Source: Phreatobacter sp.
Lineage (GTDB): Bacteria; Pseudomonadota; Alphaproteobacteria; Rhizobiales; Phreatobacteraceae
DNA: 64,000 nucleotides
Reading direction: 5' to 3'
Assembly (NCBI RefSeq): GCF_027532945.1
Contig: NZ_JAPZTZ010000001.1
Coordinates: 1-64,000 of the forward strand
Shown here: in pieces, positions 8,188 through 17,504 of the stretch
Layout of the letters: the number at the start of each line of letters is the position of its first letter
Position numbering within the stretch: the first letter of the stretch is position 1
The notes under the pieces: generated by a model
What the model saw: only the letters and a program-made list of their open reading frames with translations
What the model was told of the DNA's origin: nothing
Databases searched by the model: none
Made by a program: the position numbers and the translations under genes

Positions 8188-9720
8188 ATGACGTTTTTCT
8201 CCACGCGATGGCTTTTTGCAGCCGTCCTCGGTCTGGCCATGGCGGCAGGTCTCGCCGCCCCCGCCGAGGCGCAGAAGCGGCAGAACACCATCCGCTTCGC
8301 CTATGATCAGGTGCCGGAGAACGTCGACCCCTTTTTCAACAATGTCCGCATCGGCGTCATCATCGCCCATCAGGTCTGGGACACGCTGATCTATCGCGAC
8401 CCCAAGACCAACGAATACAGGGGCCAGCTCGCCACCGCCTGGCGCTGGATCGACGAGAAGACGCTCGAGCTGGACCTGCGCCGCGGCGTGAAGTTCCATA
8501 ACGGTGCCGAGTTTACCGCCGACGACGTGGTCTTCACGTTGAATTTCGTCGCGAACCCCGCCAACCGCTCCACCACCCAGTCCAACGTCAACTGGATCGA
8601 CCGCGCCGAGAAGATCGATGCCCACAAGGTCCGCATCATCACCAAGCGGCCCTTCCCGGCGGCGATCGAATATCTCGCCGGTCCCATCGTCATCCACCCG
8701 GCGGCCTACTACCAGCAGGTCGGGCCGAAGGGCATGAACGAGAAGCCGGTCGGCTCCGGGCCGTATCGCGTCGTCGACCACCAGATCGGCCGCTCCATCA
8801 CCCTGCAGCGCAATCCCGACTATTTCCGCGACGGGCCGAAGCCGCAGCCGCAGATCGAGCGCATCGTCATCCGCTTCATCCCCGATCGTCAGACCCAGGT
8901 CGCCGAGATGCTGTCGGGCGGCCTCGACTTCATCATGAACATTGCGCCCGATCAGGCGCAGCAGATGCGGGCCGTGCCAACGTTGCAGATCGTCTCCGGC
9001 GGCACGATGCGCATCGTCTTCCTCAACTTCGCGACCACCGAGAATTCGCCCGCCCCGCAATTGCGTGACGTCCGTGTACGCCGGGCCATCGCCCATGCCA
9101 TCGACCGCCAGACCATGGCGCGTCAGCTGGTCGGCGAGGGCTCGCAGGTGATCAACGCCATCTGCTTCCCCTCGCAATTCGGCTGCGATGCCTCGCAGGC
9201 ACCTGTCTACGACTTCGATCTGGGCAAGGCCCGCGCACTGATGGCGGAGGCGGGCTTCCCCAACGGCTTCGACATCGAACTGCACGCCTACCGCGAGCGC
9301 AACCAGTCCGAGGCGATGATCAACTACCTGCGCGCCATCGGCATCCGCGCGACGCTGCGCTTCGGCCAATATGCTGCGATGCGCGACCAGGTGCGCGCCA
9401 ACCGTGCCGCCATGGCGCACCAGACCTGGGGCTCGTTCTCGATCAACGACACCTCGGCCTCGACACCGGTCTATTACAAGGGCCTCGACGACGACATCTC
9501 GCGCGATCCGAAGGTCATCGAGCTCCTCGAGCGCGGCGACACCGTCACCGATCCGCAGCAGCGCATCGCCGCCTATCGCGAGGCCCACAGGATCATCGGC
9601 GAGCAGGTCTATTCGGTGCCGCTCTACAACCTCGTGACCTTCTATGCGGCGTCGCGCGACCTCGAATTCGCCGCCTATCCGGACGAGCTGCCGCGCTTCT
9701 GGGAGATGCGCTGGAAGTGA
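8188..9720 (+). CDS. peptide/nickel-type ABC substrate-binding protein
   Basis: 510 residues from the ATG at 8188; the frame opens earlier but this start gives a clean Sec signal peptide (cleavage AEA|Q near 28). It belongs to the SBP_bac_5 (DppA/OppA) family: IRFAYDQVPENVDPFFNN at the N-terminus, DLRRGVKFHNGAEFTADDVVF near 96-116, GSGPYRVV and VRRAIAHAIDR. It would capture oligopeptides or similar substrates in the periplasm for the two permeases that follow (63-base gap). No lipobox is seen. The genes downstream suggest a peptide or amino-acid-derived ligand, which is inference. Confidence 0.9.
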   Translation: MTFFSTRWLFAAVLGLAMAAGLAAPAEAQKRQNTIRFAYDQVPENVDPFFNNVRIGVIIAHQVWDTLIYRDPKTNEYRGQLATAWRWIDEKTLELDLRRGVKFHNGAEFTADDVVFTLNFVANPANRSTTQSNVNWIDRAEKIDAHKVRIITKRPFPAAIEYLAGPIVIHPAAYYQQVGPKGMNEKPVGSGPYRVVDHQIGRSITLQRNPDYFRDGPKPQPQIERIVIRFIPDRQTQVAEMLSGGLDFIMNIAPDQAQQMRAVPTLQIVSGGTMRIVFLNFATTENSPAPQLRDVRVRRAIAHAIDRQTMARQLVGEGSQVINAICFPSQFGCDASQAPVYDFDLGKARALMAEAGFPNGFDIELHAYRERNQSEAMINYLRAIGIRATLRFGQYAAMRDQVRANRAAMAHQTWGSFSINDTSASTPVYYKGLDDDISRDPKVIELLERGDTVTDPQQRIAAYREAHRIIGEQVYSVPLYNLVTFYAASRDLEFAAYPDELPRFWEMRWK

Positions 9721-9782
9721 GGCCTTGATCCGGCCGTGGCGGCATCGCCCCGGCCGGATCGGCAATCCCGGGGCCCGCTTCC

Positions 9783-10700
9783 ATGTTCTCCTATACGCTC
9801 AAGCGCCTCGCCCTCGCCGCCCTCGTGGCGCTGGCGGTCTCGGCGCTCGCCTTCGTGCTCCTGCGCCTGTCCGGCGACGTCGCCATCGCCATTGCCGGCG
9901 AGGGCGCGCGGGCCGAGGACATCGCCGCCGTGCGCCAGCAATACGGCCTCGATCGGCCGCTCGTCGTTCAGTATTTCGACTGGCTCGGCCGCACTCTCAC
10001 CGGCGATTTCGGCCAGTCGCTCTATTTCCGTACGCCGGTCTTCGGGCTCATCGCCGACAAGATCCAGACGACGCTGATCCTGGCCCTCGCCGCCATCCTC
10101 TTCGCCCTCGCACTGTCCATCCCGCTCGGGGTCATGGCTGCGGTCTGGCAGAATTCCTGGATCGACCGGCTCTGCCTGTGGATCGCGGTGGCCGGCCAGG
10201 CGCTGCCCAACTTCTTCTTCGCGCTCTGCCTCATCATGGTCTTCTCCATCGGCCTCGGCTGGCTGCCGGTGTCGGGCACCGATGGCTGGGAGAATTTCAT
10301 CATGCCGACGGTGGCGCTCGGCTACTATGTCACCCCGCCCTTCATGCGCCTCGTCCGTGCCGGCATGGTCGAGGTGCTGAATGCCGACTACATCCGCACG
10401 GCCCGCGCCAAGGGGCTGCCCTCCTCCACCGTCATCATCCGGCATGGCCTCCGCAACGCGCTGGTGCCGGTGGTGGCCCTGACTGCGGTGCAGCTCGGCT
10501 TCCTGCTCGGCGGCTCCATTGTCATCGAGACGGTCTTCGCCCTCGACGGCCTCGGTTACCTCGCCTACCAGGCCATCGCCCAAAAGGACTTCCCTGTGAT
10601 CCAGGCGGTGCTGATGCTGCTGTCGATCGGCTATGTTCTGCTGACCCTGGCCGCTGATCTCGTCAATGCCTGGATCGATCCCAGGATCCGGGTGGGCTGA
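9783..10700 (+). CDS. ABC transporter permease, DppB type
   Basis: 305 residues, DppB/OppB family. It begins MFSYTLKRLALAALVALAV, the usual first membrane helix, then the periplasmic loop with QYGLDRPLVVQYFDWLGRTL and GDFGQSL. About six membrane helices follow. The cytoplasmic EAA loop, ADYIRTARAKGLPSSTVIIRHGLRNALVPV, would contact the ATPase. The partner permease starts 2 bases past its stop. No ATP-binding subunit gene is found in this window near the cassette. Confidence 0.92.
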   Translation: MFSYTLKRLALAALVALAVSALAFVLLRLSGDVAIAIAGEGARAEDIAAVRQQYGLDRPLVVQYFDWLGRTLTGDFGQSLYFRTPVFGLIADKIQTTLILALAAILFALALSIPLGVMAAVWQNSWIDRLCLWIAVAGQALPNFFFALCLIMVFSIGLGWLPVSGTDGWENFIMPTVALGYYVTPPFMRLVRAGMVEVLNADYIRTARAKGLPSSTVIIRHGLRNALVPVVALTAVQLGFLLGGSIVIETVFALDGLGYLAYQAIAQKDFPVIQAVLMLLSIGYVLLTLAADLVNAWIDPRIRVG

Positions 10701-10701
10701 C

Positions 10702-11595
10702 ATGAGCGACATCGTCCAGGTCCCGCCCGTCGTCGCTGCCGTCGCCCCGTCGCGCTTCCGTCGGCGCGTGCTGAAGCACAAGGGCCTGCTGATCGGCTCG
10801 GCCATCTTCGCCGCCATCGTGCTCATGGCCCTGCTGGCGCCCTTCGTGTCGCCGCACGACCCCTATGCCCAGGACCTCACCAACCGCCTCGTGCCGCCGG
10901 TCTGGTACGAGCGCGGCAGCTGGCTCCATCCGCTCGGCACCGACAATCTCGGCCGCGACTATCTCTCGCGCACGCTCTATGGCGCGCAGATATCGCTGCT
11001 CATCGGCCTGTCGGTGATGCTGATATCGGGTTTCATCGGCACCGGCCTCGGCCTCGCGGCCGGCTATTTCGGCGGCCGCGTCGACCTCGTCGTCACCTTC
11101 ATCATAACCACCCGCCTCGCGCTGCCCGTGGTGCTGGTGGCGCTTGCCGTGGTGGCCATGGTCGGCGGCACGCTCGGCATCGTCATTGCCGTGCTGGGAC
11201 TGCTCAAATGGGATCGCTTCGCCGTCGTCATGCGCTCGGCGACGCAGCAGGTGCGCTCGCTCGACTATGTCGAGGCGGCCCGTGCGGCGGGGGCGAGCCA
11301 GCTGCGCATCATCCTGCGTGAGGTCCTGCCCAACGTGATGCCGCACCTCATCGTCGTCGGCACGGTGGAGGCCGCGAGCGCCATCCTGCTGGAGGCGGCG
11401 CTGTCCTTCCTCGGCCTCGGCGTCCAGCCGCCGCTGCCCTCCTGGGGCCTGATGATCTCGGAGGCGAAGAACTTCATGTTCTTCTCCTTCTGGCTCATTG
11501 CCATCCCCGGCTCGGCCCTGGCCCTCCTCGTCCTCGCCATCAACATGATCGGTGACGGCCTACGCGATGTGACGGCTCCCGACAGCCGGTCGTGA
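10702..11595 (+). CDS. ABC transporter permease, DppC type
   Basis: 297 residues from the ATG at 10702, 1 base after the previous stop, so translation is coupled. DppC/OppC family: N-terminal tail and first helix (about 30-50), then the DPYAQDL and HPLGTDNLGRDYLSRTLYGAQISL segment conserved in this family, and the EAA loop DYVEAARAAGASQLRIILREVLPN. It ends FLGLGVQPPLPSWGLMISEAK plus a last helix. It forms the heteromeric channel with the 9783-10700 product. The next gene is a peptidase, not the expected DppD/DppF ATPases. Confidence 0.92.
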   Translation: MSDIVQVPPVVAAVAPSRFRRRVLKHKGLLIGSAIFAAIVLMALLAPFVSPHDPYAQDLTNRLVPPVWYERGSWLHPLGTDNLGRDYLSRTLYGAQISLLIGLSVMLISGFIGTGLGLAAGYFGGRVDLVVTFIITTRLALPVVLVALAVVAMVGGTLGIVIAVLGLLKWDRFAVVMRSATQQVRSLDYVEAARAAGASQLRIILREVLPNVMPHLIVVGTVEAASAILLEAALSFLGLGVQPPLPSWGLMISEAKNFMFFSFWLIAIPGSALALLVLAINMIGDGLRDVTAPDSRS

Positions 11596-11694
11596 GCGCG
11601 ACCGGCCTGCGCATGACACACATACCGCGCCGCCGTGGCGAAACCTCGCCGCGGCGGTAATCTGCCGCTGCCATTCCCTGCGAAGAGCCTTGCC

Positions 11695-13089
11695 ATGACC
11701 CGCGCTGCCGCCATTGCCGCCGCCCATCAGATGTTCGACGACGGCAGTCTCAAGGCCATCTTCGCCCGCCGCATCGCCATCCCCACCGAAAGCCAGAACC
11801 CGGCCCGCGCGCCGGACCTTGCCCGCTACCTCACCGCGGAAATGCAGCCCTCCCTGGAAGCCATGGGCTTCTCCTGCCGCATCCTCACCCATCCGCGCGC
11901 CAAGGGACCCTTCCTCCTCGCCGAGCGCATCGAGGACCCGGCCCTCGTCACCGTTCTGGGCTATGGCCACGGCGACGTCATTGCCGGCCTCGAGGGCCAG
12001 TGGAAGGACGGTCGCGACCCCTGGACGCTCGATGACACCGGCGAGCGCTGGTACGGCCGCGGCGTCGTCGACAACAAGGGCCAGCACGCCATCAATATCG
12101 AGGCGCTGCGCTGTGTCCTGAATACCCGCGGCAAGCTCGGCTTCAATGTCCGCTACCTCATCGAGATGGGCGAGGAGGTCGGCTCCGCCGGCCTGCATGA
12201 CCTTGCCCGCGACAACCGCGAACTCTTCCTTGCCGACCTGCTGATTGGCTCCGACGGCCCGCGCATGACGGCGGAGCGCCCGACGCTCTGCCTCGGCTCG
12301 CGCGGCGGTTACCGCATCGACCTCGAGATCAAGGCCCGCGAGGGCGGCCACCATTCCGGCAACTGGGGCGGCCTCCTGTCCAATCCCGGCGTGCGTCTTG
12401 CCCACGCCATCTCGACCATCATCGGACCGACCGGCCAGGTCCGCGTCCATGAACTCCTGCCGAAGGACATGCCGGACTCGGTCAAGCGTGCGCTCGCCGA
12501 TATCGAGCCGGCCAGCATTCCCGGCGGTCCGCAGATCGAGCCCTGGTGGGGCGAGCCGGGCTTCACCCCGGCCGAGAAGGTCTATGGCTGGAACACCTTC
12601 GAGGTGCTGGCCTTCGGCTGCGGCGACATCGGCAATCCCCAGAACGCCGTGCCGCCCTCGGCCAAGGCGGTCTGCCAGATCCGCACCGTGGTCGGGTCCG
12701 AGCCCGAGGGCTTCATCCCCGCCATCCAGCGCCACCTCATCCGCCACGGCTTCCCCGATGTCGAGGTCTCCTCCGGCCGAGACGCCGCCTTCAAGGCGAC
12801 GCGCACCGACCCCGATCATCCCTGGGTGCGCTGGGCGGCAGCCTCCATCGCCGAGACGACGGGCAAGAAGCCTGCGGTCATCCCCAATGCCGGTGGCTCG
12901 CTGCCGAACGACGTTTTCGCAGAGATCATCGGCATGCCGACCATCTGGGTGCCGCATTCCTATCCCGGCTGCTCGCAGCACGCCCCGAACGAGCACGTGC
13001 CGTCGGCGCTGGTGCGCGAGGCCATCGGCCTCATGGCCGGGCTCTACTGGGACCTCGGAGAGGGCAAGCACCCGCCGCTGGCGCGCTGA
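11695..13089 (+). CDS. M20 family metallopeptidase
   Basis: 464 residues from the ATG at 11695; an in-frame ATG at 11635 gives 20 unlikely residues. M20 enzymes are two-zinc exopeptidases or amidohydrolases (ArgE, DapE, carnosinase types). Metal ligands are visible: H92 in GYGHGDV, bridging D126 in GRGVVDNKG, and the E160/E161 pair in EMGEEVGS; the dimerisation domain follows, and SYPGCSQHAPNEH supplies the last His. PNAGGSLPNDVF is typical of the ArgE/DapE branch. It has no signal peptide, so it would act in the cytoplasm on imported di- or acyl-peptides. It lies 99 bases after the permeases and 15 bases before the DadA-like gene. Confidence 0.88.
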   Translation: MTRAAAIAAAHQMFDDGSLKAIFARRIAIPTESQNPARAPDLARYLTAEMQPSLEAMGFSCRILTHPRAKGPFLLAERIEDPALVTVLGYGHGDVIAGLEGQWKDGRDPWTLDDTGERWYGRGVVDNKGQHAINIEALRCVLNTRGKLGFNVRYLIEMGEEVGSAGLHDLARDNRELFLADLLIGSDGPRMTAERPTLCLGSRGGYRIDLEIKAREGGHHSGNWGGLLSNPGVRLAHAISTIIGPTGQVRVHELLPKDMPDSVKRALADIEPASIPGGPQIEPWWGEPGFTPAEKVYGWNTFEVLAFGCGDIGNPQNAVPPSAKAVCQIRTVVGSEPEGFIPAIQRHLIRHGFPDVEVSSGRDAAFKATRTDPDHPWVRWAAASIAETTGKKPAVIPNAGGSLPNDVFAEIIGMPTIWVPHSYPGCSQHAPNEHVPSALVREAIGLMAGLYWDLGEGKHPPLAR

Positions 13090-13104
13090 GGGGAGGCGAG
13101 GACG

Positions 13105-14355
13105 ATGACGCAGGAGCGGGTCGACGTCGCCATCGTCGGCGGTGGCATGGTTGGCATGGCGACCGCGCTCGCCTGCCGCGAGCGCGGCCTGTCGGTGACC
13201 GTTGTCGATCCTGGCGGCATCCGCGATGCGGCGAGCTATGGCAATGCCGGCGTCATCTCGCGCGGCTCGATCATCCCGGTCGCAGGTCCCGGTATCCTCA
13301 AGAAGCTGCCGCGCTATGCGCTGAACCGCGAGGTCGCCATGCGGGTCGACTACGGCTCGCTGCAGGTCGTCGCGCCCTGGCTGATCGCCTTCCTGCGTCG
13401 CTGCAACGAGGCCTCCCTGCGCGAGGCCGCTGCCGCCCTCGATCCGCTCTGCGCGGCCGCCTATGACGAGCACTGGCGCATCGCCGGCGAGATCGGCGCC
13501 CGCGACCTCATCCAGCGTCGCGGCTGGGTGAAGCTCTATCGCAGCGAGGCGGCGTTCGAAGGCTCGGCGCTGGAGCGCGAGCTCCTCGCGCACCACAAGA
13601 TCGGCTTCGAGGTGATTGACGGCGCCGAACTGCCGCAGTTCGAGCCGGCGCTGAAACGGCGCTACGCGAAGGCCGTCTGGCACACCGAGACCGGGTCGGT
13701 GCGCGACCCAGGCGCTCTCGTCCAGGCCTATGAGGCCGCCGCCCGCCACCGCGGTGTGACGGTCGTCGCCGGCCGCGCCCGCACCGTCGTCGACGAGGCG
13801 GATGGCGCCCGCATCGATCTCGAAGGCGGCGCGTCGATCTTGGCCGCGACCGTCGTGATCGCCGCGGGGGCCGCCGCCCATGACCTCACCCGCACCATGG
13901 GCTATCGCCTGCCGCTTGCCGCCGAGCGCGGCTATCACCGCCATTTCGTCGATGCCGGCGAGCACAAGCTCTCCCGGCCGATCAACGATACCGGCGGCGC
14001 CTATGTCGTATCGCCCATGAATGCCGGCCTCAGGCTTCTCTCGGGCGTCGAACTCGCCCGCCGCGACGCCCCGCCGAACCTCACCCAGATCACCGCCGTC
14101 GAGGCCGACGCGCGGCAGACCCTCGCCATCGGCGAGACGGTCGAGGACACCGCCTGGCATGGCGCCCGTCCCTCGACCCCGGATGGCCTGCCGGTCATTG
14201 GCCGCGCCCCGCGGCACCGCAATGTCGTCTTCGCCTTCGGCCATGGCCATATCGGCCTGTCCACCGGGCCGATCACCGGCCGCCTTGTCGCCGAGATCGT
14301 CACCGGCGTGCCGGCGAGCCTGCCCATCGCCCCCTTCTCGCCGGGTCGTTTCTGA
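13105..14355 (+). CDS. DadA-like FAD-dependent D-amino acid dehydrogenase
   Basis: 416 residues of the DAO superfamily. VAIVGGGMVGMATALACRERG near 8-28 is the FAD dinucleotide fold, and SYGNAGVIS near 46-54 and a C-terminal GHGHIGLSTGPITGRLVAEI are typical of DadA-type dehydrogenases. Such enzymes oxidise D-amino acids (or sarcosine/glycine-like amines) to 2-oxoacids and pass electrons to the respiratory chain. It sits 15 bases after the M20 peptidase and before a TRAP system, suggesting it oxidises an amino acid released or imported by this locus. The exact substrate is unknown. Confidence 0.85.
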   Translation: MTQERVDVAIVGGGMVGMATALACRERGLSVTVVDPGGIRDAASYGNAGVISRGSIIPVAGPGILKKLPRYALNREVAMRVDYGSLQVVAPWLIAFLRRCNEASLREAAAALDPLCAAAYDEHWRIAGEIGARDLIQRRGWVKLYRSEAAFEGSALERELLAHHKIGFEVIDGAELPQFEPALKRRYAKAVWHTETGSVRDPGALVQAYEAAARHRGVTVVAGRARTVVDEADGARIDLEGGASILAATVVIAAGAAAHDLTRTMGYRLPLAAERGYHRHFVDAGEHKLSRPINDTGGAYVVSPMNAGLRLLSGVELARRDAPPNLTQITAVEADARQTLAIGETVEDTAWHGARPSTPDGLPVIGRAPRHRNVVFAFGHGHIGLSTGPITGRLVAEIVTGVPASLPIAPFSPGRF

Positions 14356-14471
14356 GACCTCCGCGCGCTGCCGCCCTGTTGCCCGCCAATCGACCGTTGC
14401 CAGCGTCCGGCAGCTGGATACAGTTGGGATACAGGCGGGCGAGACGACCCGTGGACCAGAGGTGTGAGACC

Positions 14472-15458
14472 ATGTTCAAGCGAATGATCGCGGCGGCCGG
14501 CATGGCCGCGGCCTTGGTGGCGGGTGCCATGGCACCGGCAACGGCGCAGACGGTCGAATGGCGCGGCGGTTCCATCGGCGGCGGCTGGTACACGATCGTG
14601 TCCGGCGCGGCGAAGTTGCTGGAGGAGAAGGTCCCCGGTCTGACGATCAAGGCCGTGCCCGGCGGCGGCGCCGCCAATCCGGTGGCCGTGCAGCAGGGCC
14701 AGGCCCAGCTCGCCATGTCCATCGACATCTTCGCGTCGATGGCGGCGACCGGCACCGGCACCTACCAGGGCCGTCCGGCTGCCGACAAGCTGCGGATGAT
14801 CGGCCAGTCCTTCGGCGACACGCCCTATCACTTCATCCGCGCGCCGGGCCAGACCATGGACATCCCGACGCTGTTCCGCGAGGGGCGCAACATCCGCTTC
14901 GGCGGCGCCAATAACGGCGCGACCGACGAGATCGCCCTGCGTTGGCTCCTTGCCGTCTATGGCCAGACCTATGACAGCCTGCGCGCCCGCGGCTGGCGCT
15001 TCCAGCTTGCCGCCTATGGCGACCTCGCCAGCGCCTATCGCGACGGCCAGCTCGACTATGCCTTCTTCGCCCTCGGCCTTCCGGGGTCGGCGGTCGTCGA
15101 CATGGCCACCGGCCGTGATGGCGAAATTCTCGACATTCCCCAGGACGTCATGGACGCCTTCAAGCAGCGCCACGGCATGGGCTCCGGCGTCATTCCGGGG
15201 GGAACCTATCCGCGCTTCCATGGCAACCGCGAGGTCAAGACGCTGGTCATGGCGACGACGCTCGTCACCTCCTCCGATGTCTCCGAGGACATCGTCTACA
15301 AGATCACCAAGGCGATCTGCGAGAACATACCCGAACTGCCGCGCATCCACGGCTCGCTGAAGGATTATCGCTGCGAGACGGCCATCGCCAACCGCCCCGT
15401 TCCGGTTCATCCCGGTGCGCTGCGCTACTACCGCGAACGCGGCTGGGTGCAGGGCTGA
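14472..15458 (+). CDS. TAXI-type TRAP solute-binding protein
   Basis: 328 residues from the ATG at 14472, which yields a clean signal peptide (cleavage after TAQ/A near 25); the frame extends further upstream without support. The family shows VEWRGGSIGGGWYTIVSGAAKLLEEKVPGL then PGGGAANPVAVQQGQAQLA, the usual TAXI opening. It would deliver substrate to the fused TRAP membrane protein encoded next. A hairpin at 15475-15498 separates the two and may make the binding protein more abundant than the permease. Known TAXI ligands include organic acids and amino acids; the ligand here is not deducible. Confidence 0.9.
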   Translation: MFKRMIAAAGMAAALVAGAMAPATAQTVEWRGGSIGGGWYTIVSGAAKLLEEKVPGLTIKAVPGGGAANPVAVQQGQAQLAMSIDIFASMAATGTGTYQGRPAADKLRMIGQSFGDTPYHFIRAPGQTMDIPTLFREGRNIRFGGANNGATDEIALRWLLAVYGQTYDSLRARGWRFQLAAYGDLASAYRDGQLDYAFFALGLPGSAVVDMATGRDGEILDIPQDVMDAFKQRHGMGSGVIPGGTYPRFHGNREVKTLVMATTLVTSSDVSEDIVYKITKAICENIPELPRIHGSLKDYRCETAIANRPVPVHPGALRYYRERGWVQG

Positions 15459-15474
15459 CGCGACGACCTGACGA

Positions 15475-15498
15475 GGCCCGGGCTTAACCGCCCGGGCC
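15475..15498 (+). terminator. terminator-like hairpin between TRAP genes
   Basis: Perfect 9-bp stem GGCCCGGGC/GCCCGGGCC with loop TTAACC, followed by TTCTGCCTTTCC. It lies 16 bases past the TAXI stop and 45 bases before the permease start. It could be a partial terminator or an mRNA 3'-end stabiliser that sets the stoichiometry of binding protein to permease. Confidence 0.6.
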
Positions 15499-15542
15499 TT
15501 CTGCCTTTCCGGGCCTTCGCCAGCCCCATCGGATATTCCGCC

Positions 15543-17504
15543 ATGCGTGAACTCAAAGGGCCGGTCTTCTGGCTCACCGCGGCCGTCGCCGTCTTCGCCT
15601 CGCTGTTCCACCTCTGGACCGGCGGCTTCGGCTTCCTGGAGCCGCGTGAGCAGCGCTCCGTGCATCTTCTGATCCTGCTGCCGCTGGCGTTCATTCTCTA
15701 TCCCGCGACGGAGCACTCGCCGAAGGACCGGCCGAGCCTGGTGGACTGGCTCCTGTCAGCCCTCGCCATCCTGCCGAGCCTCTATTCCTTCTCCTGCGCC
15801 AATGGCGGGCCCTACTGCTCCTCGGTCATCAATCTGCGCTTCGAGACGGTCGATCCGGTGTCCACCGTCGAACTCGTCTTCGGGATCATCGCCATCGTTC
15901 TCGTCGTCGAGGCGCTGCGCCGGGCGGTGACGCCGGTGCTCGCGGGTCTCGTCTCCGTCGGCCTGCTCTATCTCTTCGTCACCGAATACATGCCGGGCAT
16001 CCTGCATTTCCGCGACATCCCCGCGGTGCAGATCGTCGAGACCATGTACCTGTTCAATTCGAACGGCATTTACGGCTCGATCACCGGCATCTCCGCCACG
16101 ATGGTGGCCATGTTCATCATCTTCGGCGCCTTCATCGAGGGCTCGGGCGTCGGCATGCTGTTCCACAATCTCGGCATGAAGGTCGCGGGCCGGCAGGCCG
16201 GTGGGCCCGCCAAGGTGGAGGTCGTCTCCTCCGCCATGTTCGGCACGATCTCGGGATCGTCGGTGGCCAATGTCTTCGCCACCGGGTCCTTCACCATCCC
16301 CGCCATGATCAAGCTCGGCTATCGCCGCCAGTTCGCGGCGGGCGTCGAGGCGGCCTCGTCGGTCGGCGGCCAGATCATGCCGCCGGTCATGGGCGCGGGC
16401 GCCTTCATCATGGCCGAGATCACCAACATCCCCTACCAGACCATCGCGCTGGCGGCGATCGCGGGCTCGCTGCTCTACTTCTTCATGATCCTGGTCAGCG
16501 TTCATTTCGAAGCAAAGCGCCTGCGCCTCACCGGCTGCGATCCCTCCGAAATCCCGGACTGGAGTGTCGTGGTGCGTGACCTGCACCTGTTGGTGCCGGT
16601 CTTCGTCATGGTGGGCGCCATGGCGCTCGGCTACTCACCCTCCTTCGCCGCCTTCTGGGGCATCATGGCGGTCTGGCCGGCCTCCTGGCTGCGGGCCCAT
16701 ACACGCCTCTATCCGGCGGATGTCCTGCGCATGCTGGCGGTCGGTGGCCGCAACATGGTGGTCGTGGCGCTCGCCTGCGCCGGTGCCGGCATCTTCGTCG
16801 CCTGCCTCACCGTCACCGGCATGGTGATCTCCTTCTCCACCATCGTGACGGGCCTTGCCGGCAACAACCTCTACATCGCCGGCATTCTCATCGCGATCAC
16901 CGTGCTGATCCTCGGCATGGGTGTGCCAACCACCGCCGCCTACATCATCGGCGCGGCGATCGGCGCCCCCATCCTCCAGCAGTTCGGCGTGCCCGTGCTC
17001 GCCGCCCACATGTTCGTCTTCTACTTCTCCATCCTCGCGGATGCGACGCCGCCGGTCTCGGTCGCCTCCTATGCGGCTGCCTCCATCGCCCGCTGCAGCC
17101 CCATGGCGGCTGGTGTCGTCGCCTTCCGTCTCGCCATTGCCGGCTTCGTCGTCGGCTTCTCCTACCTGCACTCCAGTGCCCTGCTGCTGCAGGACAGCTG
17201 GCCGGAGATCATTGGTGAGTTCCTGGCCAATGCCATCGGCCTGACGCTGCTGGCTGCCGGCTTCTTCGGCTTCTTCCGCGCGCCTTTGCCGATGCTGGTC
17301 CGCGTTCCGCTCATCCCGCTGGGGATCATGGCGACGCTCTTCGATCCCATACCCGTCTGGTGGCGCGTCGCCATCGTGCTCGCCGTCTGCGTTGCTCTCT
17401 ACCTCGCTCAGAAGGGCGCGGCGGACCGTGAGGACGGCGTCCTCGCGGATGAGGCCGCCGCGAGGACGGAAGCAAGGCTCGCCCGGGAAACAGCAGCGCC
17501 ATGA
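15543..17504 (+). CDS. TRAP transporter permease, fused 4TM/12TM
   Basis: 653 residues and strongly hydrophobic. It joins the small DctQ-like part (first about 170 residues) to the large DctM-like part, the arrangement that always partners TAXI binding proteins. DctM-type features include the GSSVANVFATGSFTIPAMIKLGY and SSVGGQIMPPVMGAGAF segments in the middle and GMGVPTTAAYIIGAAIGAPIL later. It is a secondary carrier driven by an ion gradient. The stop overlaps the start of the following enolase-superfamily gene by 4 bases, so they are translationally coupled. Confidence 0.93.
   Translation: MRELKGPVFWLTAAVAVFASLFHLWTGGFGFLEPREQRSVHLLILLPLAFILYPATEHSPKDRPSLVDWLLSALAILPSLYSFSCANGGPYCSSVINLRFETVDPVSTVELVFGIIAIVLVVEALRRAVTPVLAGLVSVGLLYLFVTEYMPGILHFRDIPAVQIVETMYLFNSNGIYGSITGISATMVAMFIIFGAFIEGSGVGMLFHNLGMKVAGRQAGGPAKVEVVSSAMFGTISGSSVANVFATGSFTIPAMIKLGYRRQFAAGVEAASSVGGQIMPPVMGAGAFIMAEITNIPYQTIALAAIAGSLLYFFMILVSVHFEAKRLRLTGCDPSEIPDWSVVVRDLHLLVPVFVMVGAMALGYSPSFAAFWGIMAVWPASWLRAHTRLYPADVLRMLAVGGRNMVVVALACAGAGIFVACLTVTGMVISFSTIVTGLAGNNLYIAGILIAITVLILGMGVPTTAAYIIGAAIGAPILQQFGVPVLAAHMFVFYFSILADATPPVSVASYAAASIARCSPMAAGVVAFRLAIAGFVVGFSYLHSSALLLQDSWPEIIGEFLANAIGLTLLAAGFFGFFRAPLPMLVRVPLIPLGIMATLFDPIPVWWRVAIVLAVCVALYLAQKGAADREDGVLADEAAARTEARLARETAAP

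Noticed and set aside
11560-14250. 896-residue minus-strand frame
   Set aside because: It is the antisense of the M20 and DadA-like genes, whose motifs are clear; Asp/Gly/Ala-rich composition is typical of GC-rich antisense frames.
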